Positions 28,728 through 37,969 of a stretch of DNA of 64,000 nucleotides are shown in pieces. Under the pieces are notes generated by a model that saw nothing but the letters and a program-made list of their open reading frames with translations, had not been told where the DNA came from and searched no databases. The stretch comes from Bradyrhizobium sp. CCBAU 51765. Its GTDB lineage: Bacteria; Pseudomonadota; Alphaproteobacteria; Rhizobiales; Xanthobacteraceae. Position numbers and translations under genes: made by a program. Location: contig NZ_CP030038.1 in assembly GCF_015291725.1 (NCBI RefSeq), positions 6,933,001 through 6,997,000 of the forward strand. The letters run 5' to 3'. Position 1 is the stretch's first letter. Each line of letters begins with the position of its first letter.

Positions 28728-29759
28728 ATGACGGAGATGCTTACGAGAACACCAGGGGACGGCAGGATTACCAACTCCCACGCTCTCGCTAAGCCATGCG
28801 GAGTGGCAACCTGCCAGCCTCACTTCGGCGAGCTGCTCCAGGGAGCTTTCGCCATCGGCAAAGGGGCGAACCACCGCACTGTGCGCGCGCTCGTTTCAGT
28901 TCACATGCCGCACGCCGATGGGGCAGAAGCCCGCGCAACGTTGGAGCCGAGCCGCATGGGGAAGTTCGTGCCTCAAGTAGGGCGCACGGGCATCGAAGTG
29001 AGACCAAATCATTTCTACAAATGTGAGCTCGCCGCTCGGCTTACGCTCGATGCTTTTGGGATGCACAATATGGCGGCCACACTTGAAGTTAGGACTTTTG
29101 TTCCAGAAGGTGCCGGGATGGGCTCGTCTACGAGCGGCGTAGTGGCCTCCATCCGTGCGATCGCTAAGAGCGTCGCAGCCTGTCGGGGATCACGGGTGAT
29201 TATGACGCCCCATCTCCAGGCGAAGCTTGCGGTGGCAGCCGAGCATGCGAGCGACTCCCTGATGTTCGACTGCACAAGCAGCACCGTTCTTTTCGCCCAC
29301 CGGGTGGGCAGGGTTGTCCAATTTTTCAACGGTCCTCTCCCGCAAATGTACATTTTGGGGTTCGATACAGGCGCCGCCAACGGCGGCATTGGAACCGACC
29401 GCCTACCGCGAGCGCGCTACTCGCGTGATCAGATCGCCGCCTTCGGGTGCGCATTGGCTGTCTTGGAGCGTGCGATCGCAGAGCAGAGCGTCACACTTGC
29501 CGGCCGAGTAGCGACTTTCTCCGCGATACAGAGCGAGACCGCCCTGCAGAATCCGCTCAAGAAGCCGAAGTTTGACGAACTCCTCCGCATCAAGGAAGAC
29601 ACGGGATCTGCCGGTATTGTTGTTGCCCATAGCGGCACGGTCGCCGGCCTGATCTTTGACCCGAATTTAGCCGACCTTCGCAGCCGACTGGATGAGGCTA
29701 AATCCGCGATCGGTTGCCTTGGCTTCGATATCCTCTGCAGTTTCTCGACTCCCTATTGA
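28728..29759 (+). CDS. GHMP kinase, PduX-like (probable L-threonine or related amino-acid kinase)
   Basis: A 343-residue GHMP-superfamily kinase with an AGAGGA ribosome-binding site. The N-terminal motif CQPHFGELLQG (about 29-39) matches the CPASCGELxQG of PduX-type L-threonine kinases. The GHMP glycine-rich loop is PEGAGMGSSTSGVVAS (about 126-141), and DSLMFDCTSSTVLF (176-189) matches the EPTDSTxF region of PduX. It is 9 bases ahead of the PLP enzyme, first of four packed genes. The likely reaction is ATP-dependent phosphorylation of the side-chain hydroxyl of threonine or serine, making the phosphate a leaving group for the next enzyme. There is no cobalamin gene nearby, which argues against the usual PduX role. 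No copy survives in block B. Confidence 0.8.
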   Translation: MTEMLTRTPGDGRITNSHALAKPCGVATCQPHFGELLQGAFAIGKGANHRTVRALVSVHMPHADGAEARATLEPSRMGKFVPQVGRTGIEVRPNHFYKCELAARLTLDAFGMHNMAATLEVRTFVPEGAGMGSSTSGVVASIRAIAKSVAACRGSRVIMTPHLQAKLAVAAEHASDSLMFDCTSSTVLFAHRVGRVVQFFNGPLPQMYILGFDTGAANGGIGTDRLPRARYSRDQIAAFGCALAVLERAIAEQSVTLAGRVATFSAIQSETALQNPLKKPKFDELLRIKEDTGSAGIVVAHSGTVAGLIFDPNLADLRSRLDEAKSAIGCLGFDILCSFSTPY

Positions 29760-29768
29760 GGACAGACA

Positions 29769-30821
29769 ATGGGGCACACGCTCTCCGACACCATCGACGC
29801 CCATGCGCCTCTCAAGATCGTTTCACTGCGGCCTGAAAACCTGGCCGCGATCGATTTCAGGGTCATGAAGGTATTTCCTGCCTTCAACATCATCGAAACA
29901 GGCTTCCGTGATGGCACCTTCGGCCCCAACACGACGATTGTCGAAACGTCGAGCGGAACGATGGCTCTCGGTCTCGCGATCGTTTGCATGCAGTTCTCAC
30001 TCAAATTACACATCTTCGGCGACCGCGCCATCGAACCCCCGCTTAAGCGCACGCTCGAGGAGTTGGGCGCTGAAGTTCACCTCGTCGAGGCGACAGCGTC
30101 CGACGCGAACGTCCAGCAGCTCCGTAAAAGGGCACTCCTCGACTTTATGGGTCGGACCGGAGCTACCTGGTCACGACAGTACGACAACCTCGGCAACCAA
30201 CTTTCGTATGCGCGTCCAGCTGAGGAAGCCATCAGGCATTTCGGCAAGATCGACGTCCTGGTCGCAACTGTGGGCTCTGGAGGCTCATCCTGTGGCCTCG
30301 CCCGCTATTGCCGCGCATTCTTTCCCGAAATGAAACTCATCGGGATCGACACCTTTGGTAGCGTCTTATTCGGCCAAAGGGCGAGACGACGTGATTTGCG
30401 CGGCCTCGGCAATAGCATTCTCCCAGGCAACTTGTTTCACGAAGACTTCGATGAAATCCACTGGCTCGGCGCTAACGAAGCATATCAAGCTGCGCACCGA
30501 CTCCACCGCGAGACTTCGTTAAGGCGTGGGCCTACGAGCGGGGCGGCCTATCTCGTCGCTAAGTGGTACGCCGAGCGCTTCACCAAAAGCAAGGTTCTCG
30601 CGGTCTTTCCCGACGATAGCAATCGCTACGAGCACAACGTTTACGATCCCACCTGGATGTACGCCAACGGCTATCAGGCCGCACTCGCCGCGACTGAGCC
30701 TGTCCTTGTCCGTCACCCGCTTCATGCTGATATCGGCTGGTGCCGATTCAACTGGCGCCGTCGCCCGTTGACCGAAGTAATGGGTGATCAACCTTCCCCC
30801 AACAGGGGCATACACAATTGA
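29769..30821 (+). CDS. PLP-dependent fold-type II synthase (cysteine synthase-like)
   Basis: 350 residues. Although divergent, it aligns to cysteine synthase landmarks. The lysine in FRVMKVFPAFNIIETG (Lys34) takes the place of the Schiff-base lysine of the SVKDRIAL segment. TTIVETSSGTMALGLAI (about residues 57-73) corresponds to the TSGNTG substrate loop with changes, and VATVGSGGSSCGLARY to the glycine-rich phosphate-binding loop. It would catalyse beta-replacement on an O-phosphorylated amino acid; given the lyase gene downstream, aspartate is the likely amine donor. GAGGA overlapping the previous stop is the ribosome-binding site. Its stop overlaps the start of the ATP-grasp gene. In copy B only the last 78 codons remain (56409-56642). 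Confidence 0.8.
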   Translation: MGHTLSDTIDAHAPLKIVSLRPENLAAIDFRVMKVFPAFNIIETGFRDGTFGPNTTIVETSSGTMALGLAIVCMQFSLKLHIFGDRAIEPPLKRTLEELGAEVHLVEATASDANVQQLRKRALLDFMGRTGATWSRQYDNLGNQLSYARPAEEAIRHFGKIDVLVATVGSGGSSCGLARYCRAFFPEMKLIGIDTFGSVLFGQRARRRDLRGLGNSILPGNLFHEDFDEIHWLGANEAYQAAHRLHRETSLRRGPTSGAAYLVAKWYAERFTKSKVLAVFPDDSNRYEHNVYDPTWMYANGYQAALAATEPVLVRHPLHADIGWCRFNWRRRPLTEVMGDQPSPNRGIHN

Positions 30822-32026
30822 TCAAGTCAGCTGCAATCTTCATCGAATCCAACACCACAGGCTCGGGCGCCGACTTCATTCTGCGCGCGCAAGCACTTGG
30901 GCTCGTTCCAATCTTTGTTACAGCCTCACCCGAACGTTATGCCTTTCTGAGTCGCATTTCGAACCTTGAGCTACGCACATGCGACACGTCTTCAGAAACC
31001 GATCTTAGAGCTGTAATCGATAGCGTCGCAGGAGACATGCGGATAGTGCTGCTAACGACTTCCAGTGATTTTTACCTTTACACAGCAGCGCTGGAAGCCA
31101 GGCGGCAGGGGCTTACCGGTCCGGATCCAAATGCAATCGCACTTTGTCAAGATAAGGATCGCCAGGCCGCCGCCCTGAGGGCGGCAGGTATCGGCGTGCC
31201 CTATAGCGCGACAGTGCGTGCGGAGTGCGATATCAGCCGCTCTATCAAGCAAATCGGTTTGCCGGCAGTAGCCAAGCCGATCAGCGGGACCGGCAGCATC
31301 GGTGTCACGTTCGTTGACACCCAAATAGACGCTACTGACGCCTTGCGCAAGCTACTCGGGACTACAAATGACGTGCGTGGCCGCCCTATCCAGCCTGGTG
31401 CTCTTCTTATGTCGTATGTCGCCGGCGAGGAGTATTCCGTCGAGCTTCTCGATAGCAAGATCATCGGCGTAACGCGGAAACACCTTGGACCTTTGCCGCA
31501 TTTCGTTGAAATTGGACATGATATACCAGCACGTATCTCAACCGGGTTGCGCGTGAAAATCGAAAATAAGGCGCTTCGTGCCATCCAAGTTCTCGGGCAC
31601 GTGAAAGGACCAGCTCATGTCGAACTCCGGGTCGACGAGGATTGTGTCACGATAATCGAGGTCAATCCACGCCTTGCTGGCGGTTCGATCCCCACCCTTT
31701 TTCGTTACACAACGGGTTTTGACCCGGTCCTCGCGGTCCTCCGTAGCCTGCTCGGAATGTCATCGCTTCCTTTGAGGGGAGGCGCTCACGGCTCAATACG
31801 ATTCATCGTGCCAGAGCGTGAAGGCTCCTTTGCCCTCCCTCAATGCGAGCATCTCGTCGATCACTTCGAACTGGCGGAATTCGTACTGTACCATACTCCC
31901 CCACTACAGTTCAGGCGCTGCAACGATTTCCGCGATCGGATCGGTCACGTCATTGCGGTTGGCGACGACCCTGCTGTTGTTGCGCGGCGCGCCGAAGCTG
32001 CCGTCGCTTTCATCCTTGGCGCATAA
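30818..32026 (+). CDS. ATP-grasp ligase 1
   Basis: 402 residues, starting at a TTG that overlaps the TGA of the preceding gene; the copy B version starts at the corresponding GTG. ATP-grasp features: AAALRAAGIGVPYSATV, PAVAKPISGTGSIGV (ATP-binding lysine and small loop), ALLMSYVAGEEYSVELL, and VTIIEVNPRLAGGSIPTLF with the metal-binding E-x-N-P-R. It resembles amino-acid ligases of the carboxylate-amine type (L-amino-acid ligase/BtrJ-like), which activate a carboxylate as acyl phosphate and join an amine. In this operon it probably couples the diamino acid or its aspartyl adduct to another amino acid. The paralogue at 36689-37969 shares the same layout. Confidence 0.88.
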   Translation: MIKSAAIFIESNTTGSGADFILRAQALGLVPIFVTASPERYAFLSRISNLELRTCDTSSETDLRAVIDSVAGDMRIVLLTTSSDFYLYTAALEARRQGLTGPDPNAIALCQDKDRQAAALRAAGIGVPYSATVRAECDISRSIKQIGLPAVAKPISGTGSIGVTFVDTQIDATDALRKLLGTTNDVRGRPIQPGALLMSYVAGEEYSVELLDSKIIGVTRKHLGPLPHFVEIGHDIPARISTGLRVKIENKALRAIQVLGHVKGPAHVELRVDEDCVTIIEVNPRLAGGSIPTLFRYTTGFDPVLAVLRSLLGMSSLPLRGGAHGSIRFIVPEREGSFALPQCEHLVDHFELAEFVLYHTPPLQFRRCNDFRDRIGHVIAVGDDPAVVARRAEAAVAFILGA

Positions 32027-32036
32027 GGAGATACCC

Positions 32037-33524
32037 TTGCAAAGCACAGGCCGCATCAAATCGACTCTTCATCCAGAAGCCAGCGCCATCGTTTTCGACA
32101 GTGATCTACAGCGTGCAGCGAAGGACGAGCTACCCTTCTACGCCGATATCGATCGAGCCCAGGCCATCATGCTTGAGCGAGTCGGATTAATCGACCGCGA
32201 TCTAGCCCGAAAAGTGCTGACCGAGCTCGACGAACTGCAAGCTGAATACTTTCAGAGCGTTGCAACTCGCCCTGCCCCCCGTGGCTCCTATCTCGCCTAT
32301 GAGGATCATCTCCGTTCAGTGATTGGCAACGAAGCCAGCAATCTACATCTTGGTCGGAGCCGGAACGATATCAATGCTACCGTCCTGAAGCTCAAGCTGA
32401 GAACGCCATATCAGGAACTCGCAGACGAACTAATAAAGCTTCTGCGACTGCTGTGCGGTCTGGCTCGCGAAAACCTAGACACCGTGTTCCCGCTACACAC
32501 CCACCGTCAACCAGCATTGCCGTCCACTTTTGCGCATCACCTGACGGCCTTCGCTCGCGCGCTCGCGCGCGATCTGGATGCGCTTCTGGCCGTGCATCCG
32601 ATCCTCAACCTTTCCTGCCTCGGGGCAGGCGCCGGCGGTGGCACAACCTTGCCCATCCTCCCGGAGTTGACAGCCAGTCTGCTCGGCTTCTCGAGCCCGC
32701 CACTTAACTCGATCGACAGTGTGGCCTCTCGGGATCTGATTCTTCGTCTACTGGCAGCTTGCGCGATCCTAGGATCATCTCTAAGCCGAATCGCTGAGAC
32801 GCTGCTACTCTGGGTTGGCGATGATGGATTAGCCGCTCTACCGGACGAACTAGTTGGATCGAGCTCCGCGATGCCTCACAAGCGCAACCCTTTCCTTCTC
32901 GAGCAGGTCCAAGGAAAAGCAGGCGCGATCGTTGGCTGTTTCGTAGCTGCAGTGACTGCCATGCATAGCACCCCCTTCACGAACTGCGTCGCGGTCGGAA
33001 CAGAGGCCACGCGCAATGTCTGGCCCGGGATAGACCATTCCATTGGGGCGGCACGCCTCATCCGGTTGTGTTTGTCAGGCTTGACCATCGCCAAAGACAA
33101 AGCATCGGCAATGCTCGACAGGTCCTTCGTGAATGCCATGGAAACGGCGACTCGCCTCACGCTCGGTGGCGATCTCGATTTTCGTTCCGCCCACAATGAA
33201 GTCGGGCAGCTGGTTACCATGGCGATCGACGGTGGCGCGCCGAGCCTCTTGGCGATCGGGCAACACGATCGGGTGCTCAACTCAGAGACCTCACCGCCCC
33301 CGGACGTCATCGCGCGAACGGCGCTGGCAGGGGGAGGACCTGCTCCGGGTGCCGTTGCGACATCGCTAAACGAACTGGAAAGCGGTATCGAACGAGCGGC
33401 CACCGTTTTGCATGATCTCGACGCGGGCTGGAACCGTGCACGGGAAGAACTTCGATCGGCAATCTCAAGCATTGACGAACCGACGCCTCAAAGGACCGGT
33501 CGGGGAGAAGGAGCACAGGGATGA
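32037..33524 (+). CDS. argininosuccinate lyase homologue (fumarase/aspartase superfamily)
   Basis: 495 residues beginning at TTG with an AAGGAG ribosome-binding site 6 bases before it; the site and TTG are conserved in copy B. Landmarks of argininosuccinate lyase are present: NLHLGRSRNDINAT (about 102-114), TVFPLHTHRQPALPSTFAHHL, and the superfamily signature GSSSAMPHKRNP (274-285) with the catalytic serine loop. No arginine-pathway genes are nearby. It most likely eliminates fumarate from an N-(aspartyl) adduct to leave an amino group on the product, as argininosuccinate lyase and the lyase proposed for diaminobutyrate formation do. The 30 extra residues over typical lyases lie at the C-terminus, ending in a polar tail. 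Confidence 0.87.
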   Translation: MQSTGRIKSTLHPEASAIVFDSDLQRAAKDELPFYADIDRAQAIMLERVGLIDRDLARKVLTELDELQAEYFQSVATRPAPRGSYLAYEDHLRSVIGNEASNLHLGRSRNDINATVLKLKLRTPYQELADELIKLLRLLCGLARENLDTVFPLHTHRQPALPSTFAHHLTAFARALARDLDALLAVHPILNLSCLGAGAGGGTTLPILPELTASLLGFSSPPLNSIDSVASRDLILRLLAACAILGSSLSRIAETLLLWVGDDGLAALPDELVGSSSAMPHKRNPFLLEQVQGKAGAIVGCFVAAVTAMHSTPFTNCVAVGTEATRNVWPGIDHSIGAARLIRLCLSGLTIAKDKASAMLDRSFVNAMETATRLTLGGDLDFRSAHNEVGQLVTMAIDGGAPSLLAIGQHDRVLNSETSPPPDVIARTALAGGGPAPGAVATSLNELESGIERAATVLHDLDAGWNRAREELRSAISSIDEPTPQRTGRGEGAQG

Positions 33525-34823
33525 GACCCGAGTTCCGGACTTCACAAGACTTTACCAACTCGCGAGCTGAGCAAATGGGCGCGCAAACAGAAACGGACCT
33601 AACGGCCTCTGGGCTCCAAGCGAAGTGGGGTAGCACAGTTGTAAAAGGATCGGGTCCGAAAAACCAACGCCTCGTGGCGAAGGACCAGTTATGAGGCCGC
33701 GGCCCCGCAGCGGAGGCGACAGCCCAGGCGCACGTTGCTGCAGCCGCGGGAGAGCGCGCCCAGCGGAAAAGCCACCGTCTATTTCATGATAATCTGTCTG
33801 TATGTGGCGCCTGAGCGACGGGTCGGCATGTGACGAGCATTTCCCCGCTAATCACGCTACCATTAGTTCGATCGTCAGAGAAATAGGCTATCGCCTACGA
33901 AAGGTGCGAGGGTCCCAGGCATAACTTCTGGCTACGATGGGCAGCGTAAGTAGTCCTCATAGGCCTTCCGACTCTCTCTAATTCGAACGTCCATGCATCG
34001 CTGCACACTCTCGTATTCCATTGGACTACCAGCGTCGTATGGATAAGAGGAAGCGCGATTTGTATTGCATCGCCAAGCAAAGAAGCCTGGAGAGGCCGCT
34101 CCGGCAATGATCAAGATATGCGATCCGATCTACCGCAAACAGTACGAAAGAGCGAACAAGTCGCCCGAAGCGACATGTCGCAGAGATCAAGTTCGGCATT
34201 TTGCGGGAACCACCGAATTTCAAATGGCCCGTGCCTTCGAAAAGACGAGGAAACACCGTCACAGGGCTGACGAAAACGTTGTGCCAATCGTAAGCACTCG
34301 GCTGTCGCGGGATATTTATCATAGAGCACGACTGCTGCCGCGTTTGCCGGCGAATCGTCCGTCCGCAGACGCATAGATCACTGAGCGTGACACACCACCC
34401 GGTTGCCCGGGATCGAGTATTTTCCTAGCTTGGCTGCCGGAATGATCAAACCTTTGTTTTCAGCTGTCATAGCTCAACCCTAAGGCCTAGAGTGCGCTCA
34501 AGCTGACGGCTGGGCTGAAATCCGGACGCGCGTTGCGCCGCCTCTGGCCTCTCATGTAAGAACCCATATGGTTCGGCCTGCATCATGGGAATGAGCCTCA
34601 ACTCCATCTCTCTTGCGTTTACCAACGTCGCATAGGTTTCCAGCTACTACGAACTCTCGCAGCACATCTCTTATATCGCGAAGATCGCGCTCAGCGTCGT
34701 CTACGAGGAACGAATGTTCGCGCCGGTGCCTGGAGCGTGATTGTCTGCGGCTGAATCGATTGGGATTCCCAAATCAGGCGGGTTCTGATTCAAGATGCTG
34801 GCTAGGCTGGAGGCCAGCATCCC
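33525..34823. other. intergenic remnants after the biosynthetic operon
   Basis: 33525-33750 is the right end of the duplicated block and includes the matching uninterrupted site of the copy B IS256 insertion at about 33572-33582. Beyond it I recognise no gene. From about 34755 the sequence looks like the left end of the IS630 element that follows (TTGGGATTCCCAAATC...GATTCAAGATGCTGG). Confidence 0.4.
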
Positions 34824-35767
34824 ATGGGACGAGCCTATTCGCTTGATTTGCGCGAGCGGGTGGTTGCTGCGGTGGCAGCTGGGGAGAACTGCCGGTCAGT
34901 GACGGCAACCGTTAAGGTCAGCGTTTCCAGCGTAGTGAAATGGTCACAACGGCTTCGTGCGACTGGAAGCGCCGTGGCCCGGCCGATGGGCGGTCATCGT
35001 GCCTAGGTGCGTCTTGCGAGCGGGACTGGCTCTCAAGCGGCTTGCCGAGCAACCGGACATCACTTTGCGCGCGCTGCTTGCAGGGCTGGTGGAGCGTGGG
35101 GTTAGGGTCAGCTATTACGCGGTGTGGCACTTCTTCGAGCATGAAGGCATCAGCTTCAAAAAAACGCCTGCACGCCAGCGAGCAGGATCGCCCCGACGTG
35201 CACGGCGGCGGGCGCAATGGGAAAAAGTACCAAGGGCGGCTTGATCCCGCTCGCCTGGTCTTCATCGATGAGACTTGGGCCAAGCCCAACATGACGCGAA
35301 CTCACGGTCGCGCGCGCCGCGGTGAGCGGCTGGTCGCTGAGGCACCTCACGGCCGGTGGCGGACCTTCACCTTCCTCGCGGTGCTACGCGACGACCGCAT
35401 CAGCGCTCCCTGCGTGATCGACGGGCCGATTAATGGCGAAAGCTTCCTGTCCTATGTCGAACAGATGTTGGTGCCATCCCTCAAACCCGGCGACATTGTC
35501 ATCATCGACAATCTCGGCAGCCACAAAGGAAAGACCCTGCGGCGCGCCATCCGCGCCGCCCGGCGCAAAGCTGTTCTTCCTGCCGCCTTACAGCCCCGAC
35601 CTCAATCCGACCGAGCAAGTCTTCGCCAAGCTCAAGACCCTGCTCTGAAAGGCAGCCGAGCGAACTGTAGAGGCAACCTGGAAGCCATCGGCGCCTTGCT
35701 GGACTGCTTCACGCCAACTACCTCGTCAACGCCGGATACGCTTCATCATGACGCAATCACGCTTTAA
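34824..35767 (+). pseudogene. IS630-family transposase, broken
   Basis: Starts MGRAYSLDLRERVVAAVAAGENCRSVTATVKVSVSSVVKW (HTH). After frameshifts near 35000 and 35200 it reads LAEQPDITLRALLAGLVERGV, YAVWHFFEHEGISFKKT, LVFIDETWAKPNMTRTHGRA (first catalytic Asp), ALRDD-type region, and GDIVIIDNLGSHKGKTLRRAIR (second Asp). A further shift damages the SPDLNPTEQVFAKLK segment with the catalytic Glu. Inactive. Confidence 0.85.
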
Positions 35768-36000
35768 TGTCGCGCCTATAAGCCGATGTTGAGACTTCCG
35801 TCGGACCTCCAGCAGAGTCGGCAAGCCCCTCAAGTTCATCGTCTTGCTGTAAGGCACATCCTGCTAAGAGTTCGCACCTATGAACATGAGTAAAACTCTG
35901 TTCCCAGCCCGATTATACAGCTATCTGAGCAACTTATCTCGCCAATTATTGAGTCGTCGCCGCATGGACTGAATTTGCACCAACCTGTGTGCACAATTCT
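35768..36000. other. intergenic
   Basis: No gene seen between the IS630 remnant and the hypothetical minus-strand frame. Confidence 0.3.
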
Positions 36001-36630
36001 TCAGTCCTCGGGCAGGTCGCGATCATCGAAATAAGGATGTCTTGTACGCCGAGAGGATAGCTCTCGCAGCGAGATCAGACCAACAAGCCTATCTCGGACT
36101 TTCTCCTTATCCAATGAACGCGCCCTGCGGCGGCAGTCGCACAACGTGAATGCCGGGAGACCAATCGTGGCCGATGTGGAAACGCATTCTACTCCTGTTG
36201 GCATTCTGCTTAGAAGAGTGGACTCTGCCTCAAATTGCGCAGCTGAGCAGCTTCCTAACCGCACAATCAAGTGACCGCGCCTGCCAACGGTCGGCAAGGG
36301 CAGCGCGCCAGCACGCGAGTCAGTTCGCCACGCGAGTCCTCCGCATTTACGATCTCCGCAGGCGACTGGTCTCTTGTGAATCCGTGCTCGCCTGTTCAGC
36401 TGTGTCTGATTGAAGACACGTGTGTTCGGAATGCGCCCCACCAAGTATTCGACGGCGGTGCAAACATATGGTTTTTCCGCTCCCGCGCTCGCAATCTCTC
36501 GATGGCACGGCGACTGCATAGGACACGATGACACGCGCTCAGGGACGTCAACTTGCTCGAACGATCTAAGCCAAGGATGCGCGTGCCCGGCACACTTGAT
36601 GGTAGCCTCACATAATCTGAGGTCAGGCAC
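36001..36630 (-). CDS. hypothetical open frame divergent from ATP-grasp 2
   Basis: A 209-codon frame starting GTG, 58 bases from the divergent ATP-grasp gene. It contains no motif I recognise; it is cysteine- and arginine-rich (VACGDRKCGGLAWRTD, FTLCDCRRRARSLDKE). It may be a chance open frame in GC-rich DNA. No good ribosome-binding site. Confidence 0.2.
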   Translation of the reverse strand: MPDLRLCEATIKCAGHAHPWLRSFEQVDVPERVSSCPMQSPCHREIASAGAEKPYVCTAVEYLVGRIPNTRVFNQTQLNRRARIHKRPVACGDRKCGGLAWRTDSRAGALPLPTVGRRGHLIVRLGSCSAAQFEAESTLLSRMPTGVECVSTSATIGLPAFTLCDCRRRARSLDKEKVRDRLVGLISLRELSSRRTRHPYFDDRDLPED

Positions 36631-36688
36631 CTAAGATTTTAACTGATCACGCTCAGACCCAGAGCACGCAAGGAAAGGTCAACAGCTC

Positions 36689-37969
36689 ATGACAAAAAGA
36701 GCGCTTATCCTGGTTGAAGGCAACATAAATAGTACTGGTCTGGAATACGTCCAAGCAGCCCAGCGTCTCGGTCTTCATCCGATCAACCTATCGACTGATC
36801 CAGATCAGTACGAATATCTTGCAGCGCACGGAATTGAGACAATCCGTATCGATACCAACAATCTCGACGCATTGATCAGTGAATGTTCACGGCTCCGCGC
36901 GACCTATGACATTGCCGGCATTACGGGCGCCAGAGAGGCTGTCTGTGCGACAGTTGGCAAGCTCTGTCGGAGTTTCAATCTACCGGGACCGAACCCAACA
37001 TCCATTGAACGGTGCTGCGACAAATTCACTCAACGCCAGCTTCTCGCGCAGGCTGGCATCGCTATACCGGCCTATCGTTTGGCATTGGATTTGACGGAGG
37101 TGGAAAGCGCTGCCGCGGAGATCGGCCTTCCGGTGATTCTTAAGCCAGCGGTAGGCATCGGCAGCTATGGCGTGCGATTATGCCGCGACGTCGACGAGTT
37201 AGCCGAACATACGACTTACCTGTTGGGCGGACAGCACATATGGCACTCTTCACCGAGGATTCTTGTCGAAGAATTCGCACAAGGCCCCTACTACGGCACC
37301 GACATGATGGGAAACGAGATCATTCACATTGCCGCAGCAGATTTTGGTCCCCCACCGCATTTCCTCTTTCACGAGTACACCTTACCGGCTCCGCTGAGTG
37401 ACGACGATCAAAAACGTATCAGCGATCTTTCGCGGGACTGTTTGCGAGCTCTCGACCTTGGCTGGGGACCAGCAGCTATTGAATTCCGATGGACGAAGCG
37501 TGGCCCAGTCGTCATTGAGGTCAATCCGCGTCTTGTGGGCGGGATTGGTCCTCGAACAATACAGCTAGCTTACGGCATCGATCTTATCACGGAACACATC
37601 AAGCTTGTCATTGGCGAGCAATGGGATGTGAGTAGAAGGTATACGCAGACTGCGGGCGCGCGGCTCTTATATGCTGATAGAGATGGAACCCTCGATTGGA
37701 TTGATGGCGAAAGTCGCGCGGCTGCGTTACCTGGGGTCGCCGAGGTCAAATTCTATATTGAACCCAACACCCCGATCGTCAGGAAAGGCGATCACCGAGA
37801 CCGCATCGGCCATGTCATCGCTGCTTCACCCAGTCTTGCTCAGACCGAGGCGATACTTCAGCGCGCAGCCGAGCTAATCCGCTGGTCGATCACACCGTCT
37901 ACAGCTCCTGGCGGACAGAAGACATGTTCAACCTCGCCTCGGGCTACCAACCCAGGTGGCGCAAGGTAG
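36689..37969 (+). CDS. ATP-grasp ligase 2
   Basis: 426 residues. Pattern parallels ligase 1: RALILVEGNINSTGLEYVQAAQRLGL at the N-terminus, CDKFTQRQLLAQAGIAIPAY, PVILKPAVGIGSYGVRLC (ATP-binding lysine and glycine loop), ILVEEFAQGPYYGTDMM, and VVIEVNPRLVGGIGPRTIQ with the E-x-N-P-R metal site. It also shares the C-terminal GDHRDRIGHVIA segment with ligase 1 (NDFRDRIGHVIAV), so the two are true paralogues. It lies 3.2 kb beyond the lyase, outside the duplicated block, with a GGAAAGG sequence before the ATG. A second ligation step, giving a tripeptide or an alternative partner, is plausible. The C-terminal 25 residues are low-complexity and polar. Confidence 0.85.
   Translation: MTKRALILVEGNINSTGLEYVQAAQRLGLHPINLSTDPDQYEYLAAHGIETIRIDTNNLDALISECSRLRATYDIAGITGAREAVCATVGKLCRSFNLPGPNPTSIERCCDKFTQRQLLAQAGIAIPAYRLALDLTEVESAAAEIGLPVILKPAVGIGSYGVRLCRDVDELAEHTTYLLGGQHIWHSSPRILVEEFAQGPYYGTDMMGNEIIHIAAADFGPPPHFLFHEYTLPAPLSDDDQKRISDLSRDCLRALDLGWGPAAIEFRWTKRGPVVIEVNPRLVGGIGPRTIQLAYGIDLITEHIKLVIGEQWDVSRRYTQTAGARLLYADRDGTLDWIDGESRAAALPGVAEVKFYIEPNTPIVRKGDHRDRIGHVIAASPSLAQTEAILQRAAELIRWSITPSTAPGGQKTCSTSPRATNPGGAR

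Larger units (their letters stand above)
19868..33750 (+). repeat. large duplicated block, copy A
   Basis: A direct repeat of about 13.9 kb whose partner is 48303-62043. Matching sub-blocks in order are: 19868-19962 with 48303-48397; 22373-22677 with 48424-48727; about 23440-26785 with 48818-48844 plus 51959-55238; 30573-33584 with 56409-60425; and 33585-33750 with 61851-62043. Copy A has the intact biosynthetic genes and carries uninterrupted versions of the sites where IS66, IS481 and IS256 sit in copy B. Copy A alone has the IS66/IS110/group II intron material at 19970-23440 and the 26.8-30.6 kb segment with the kinase gene. Confidence 0.85.
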
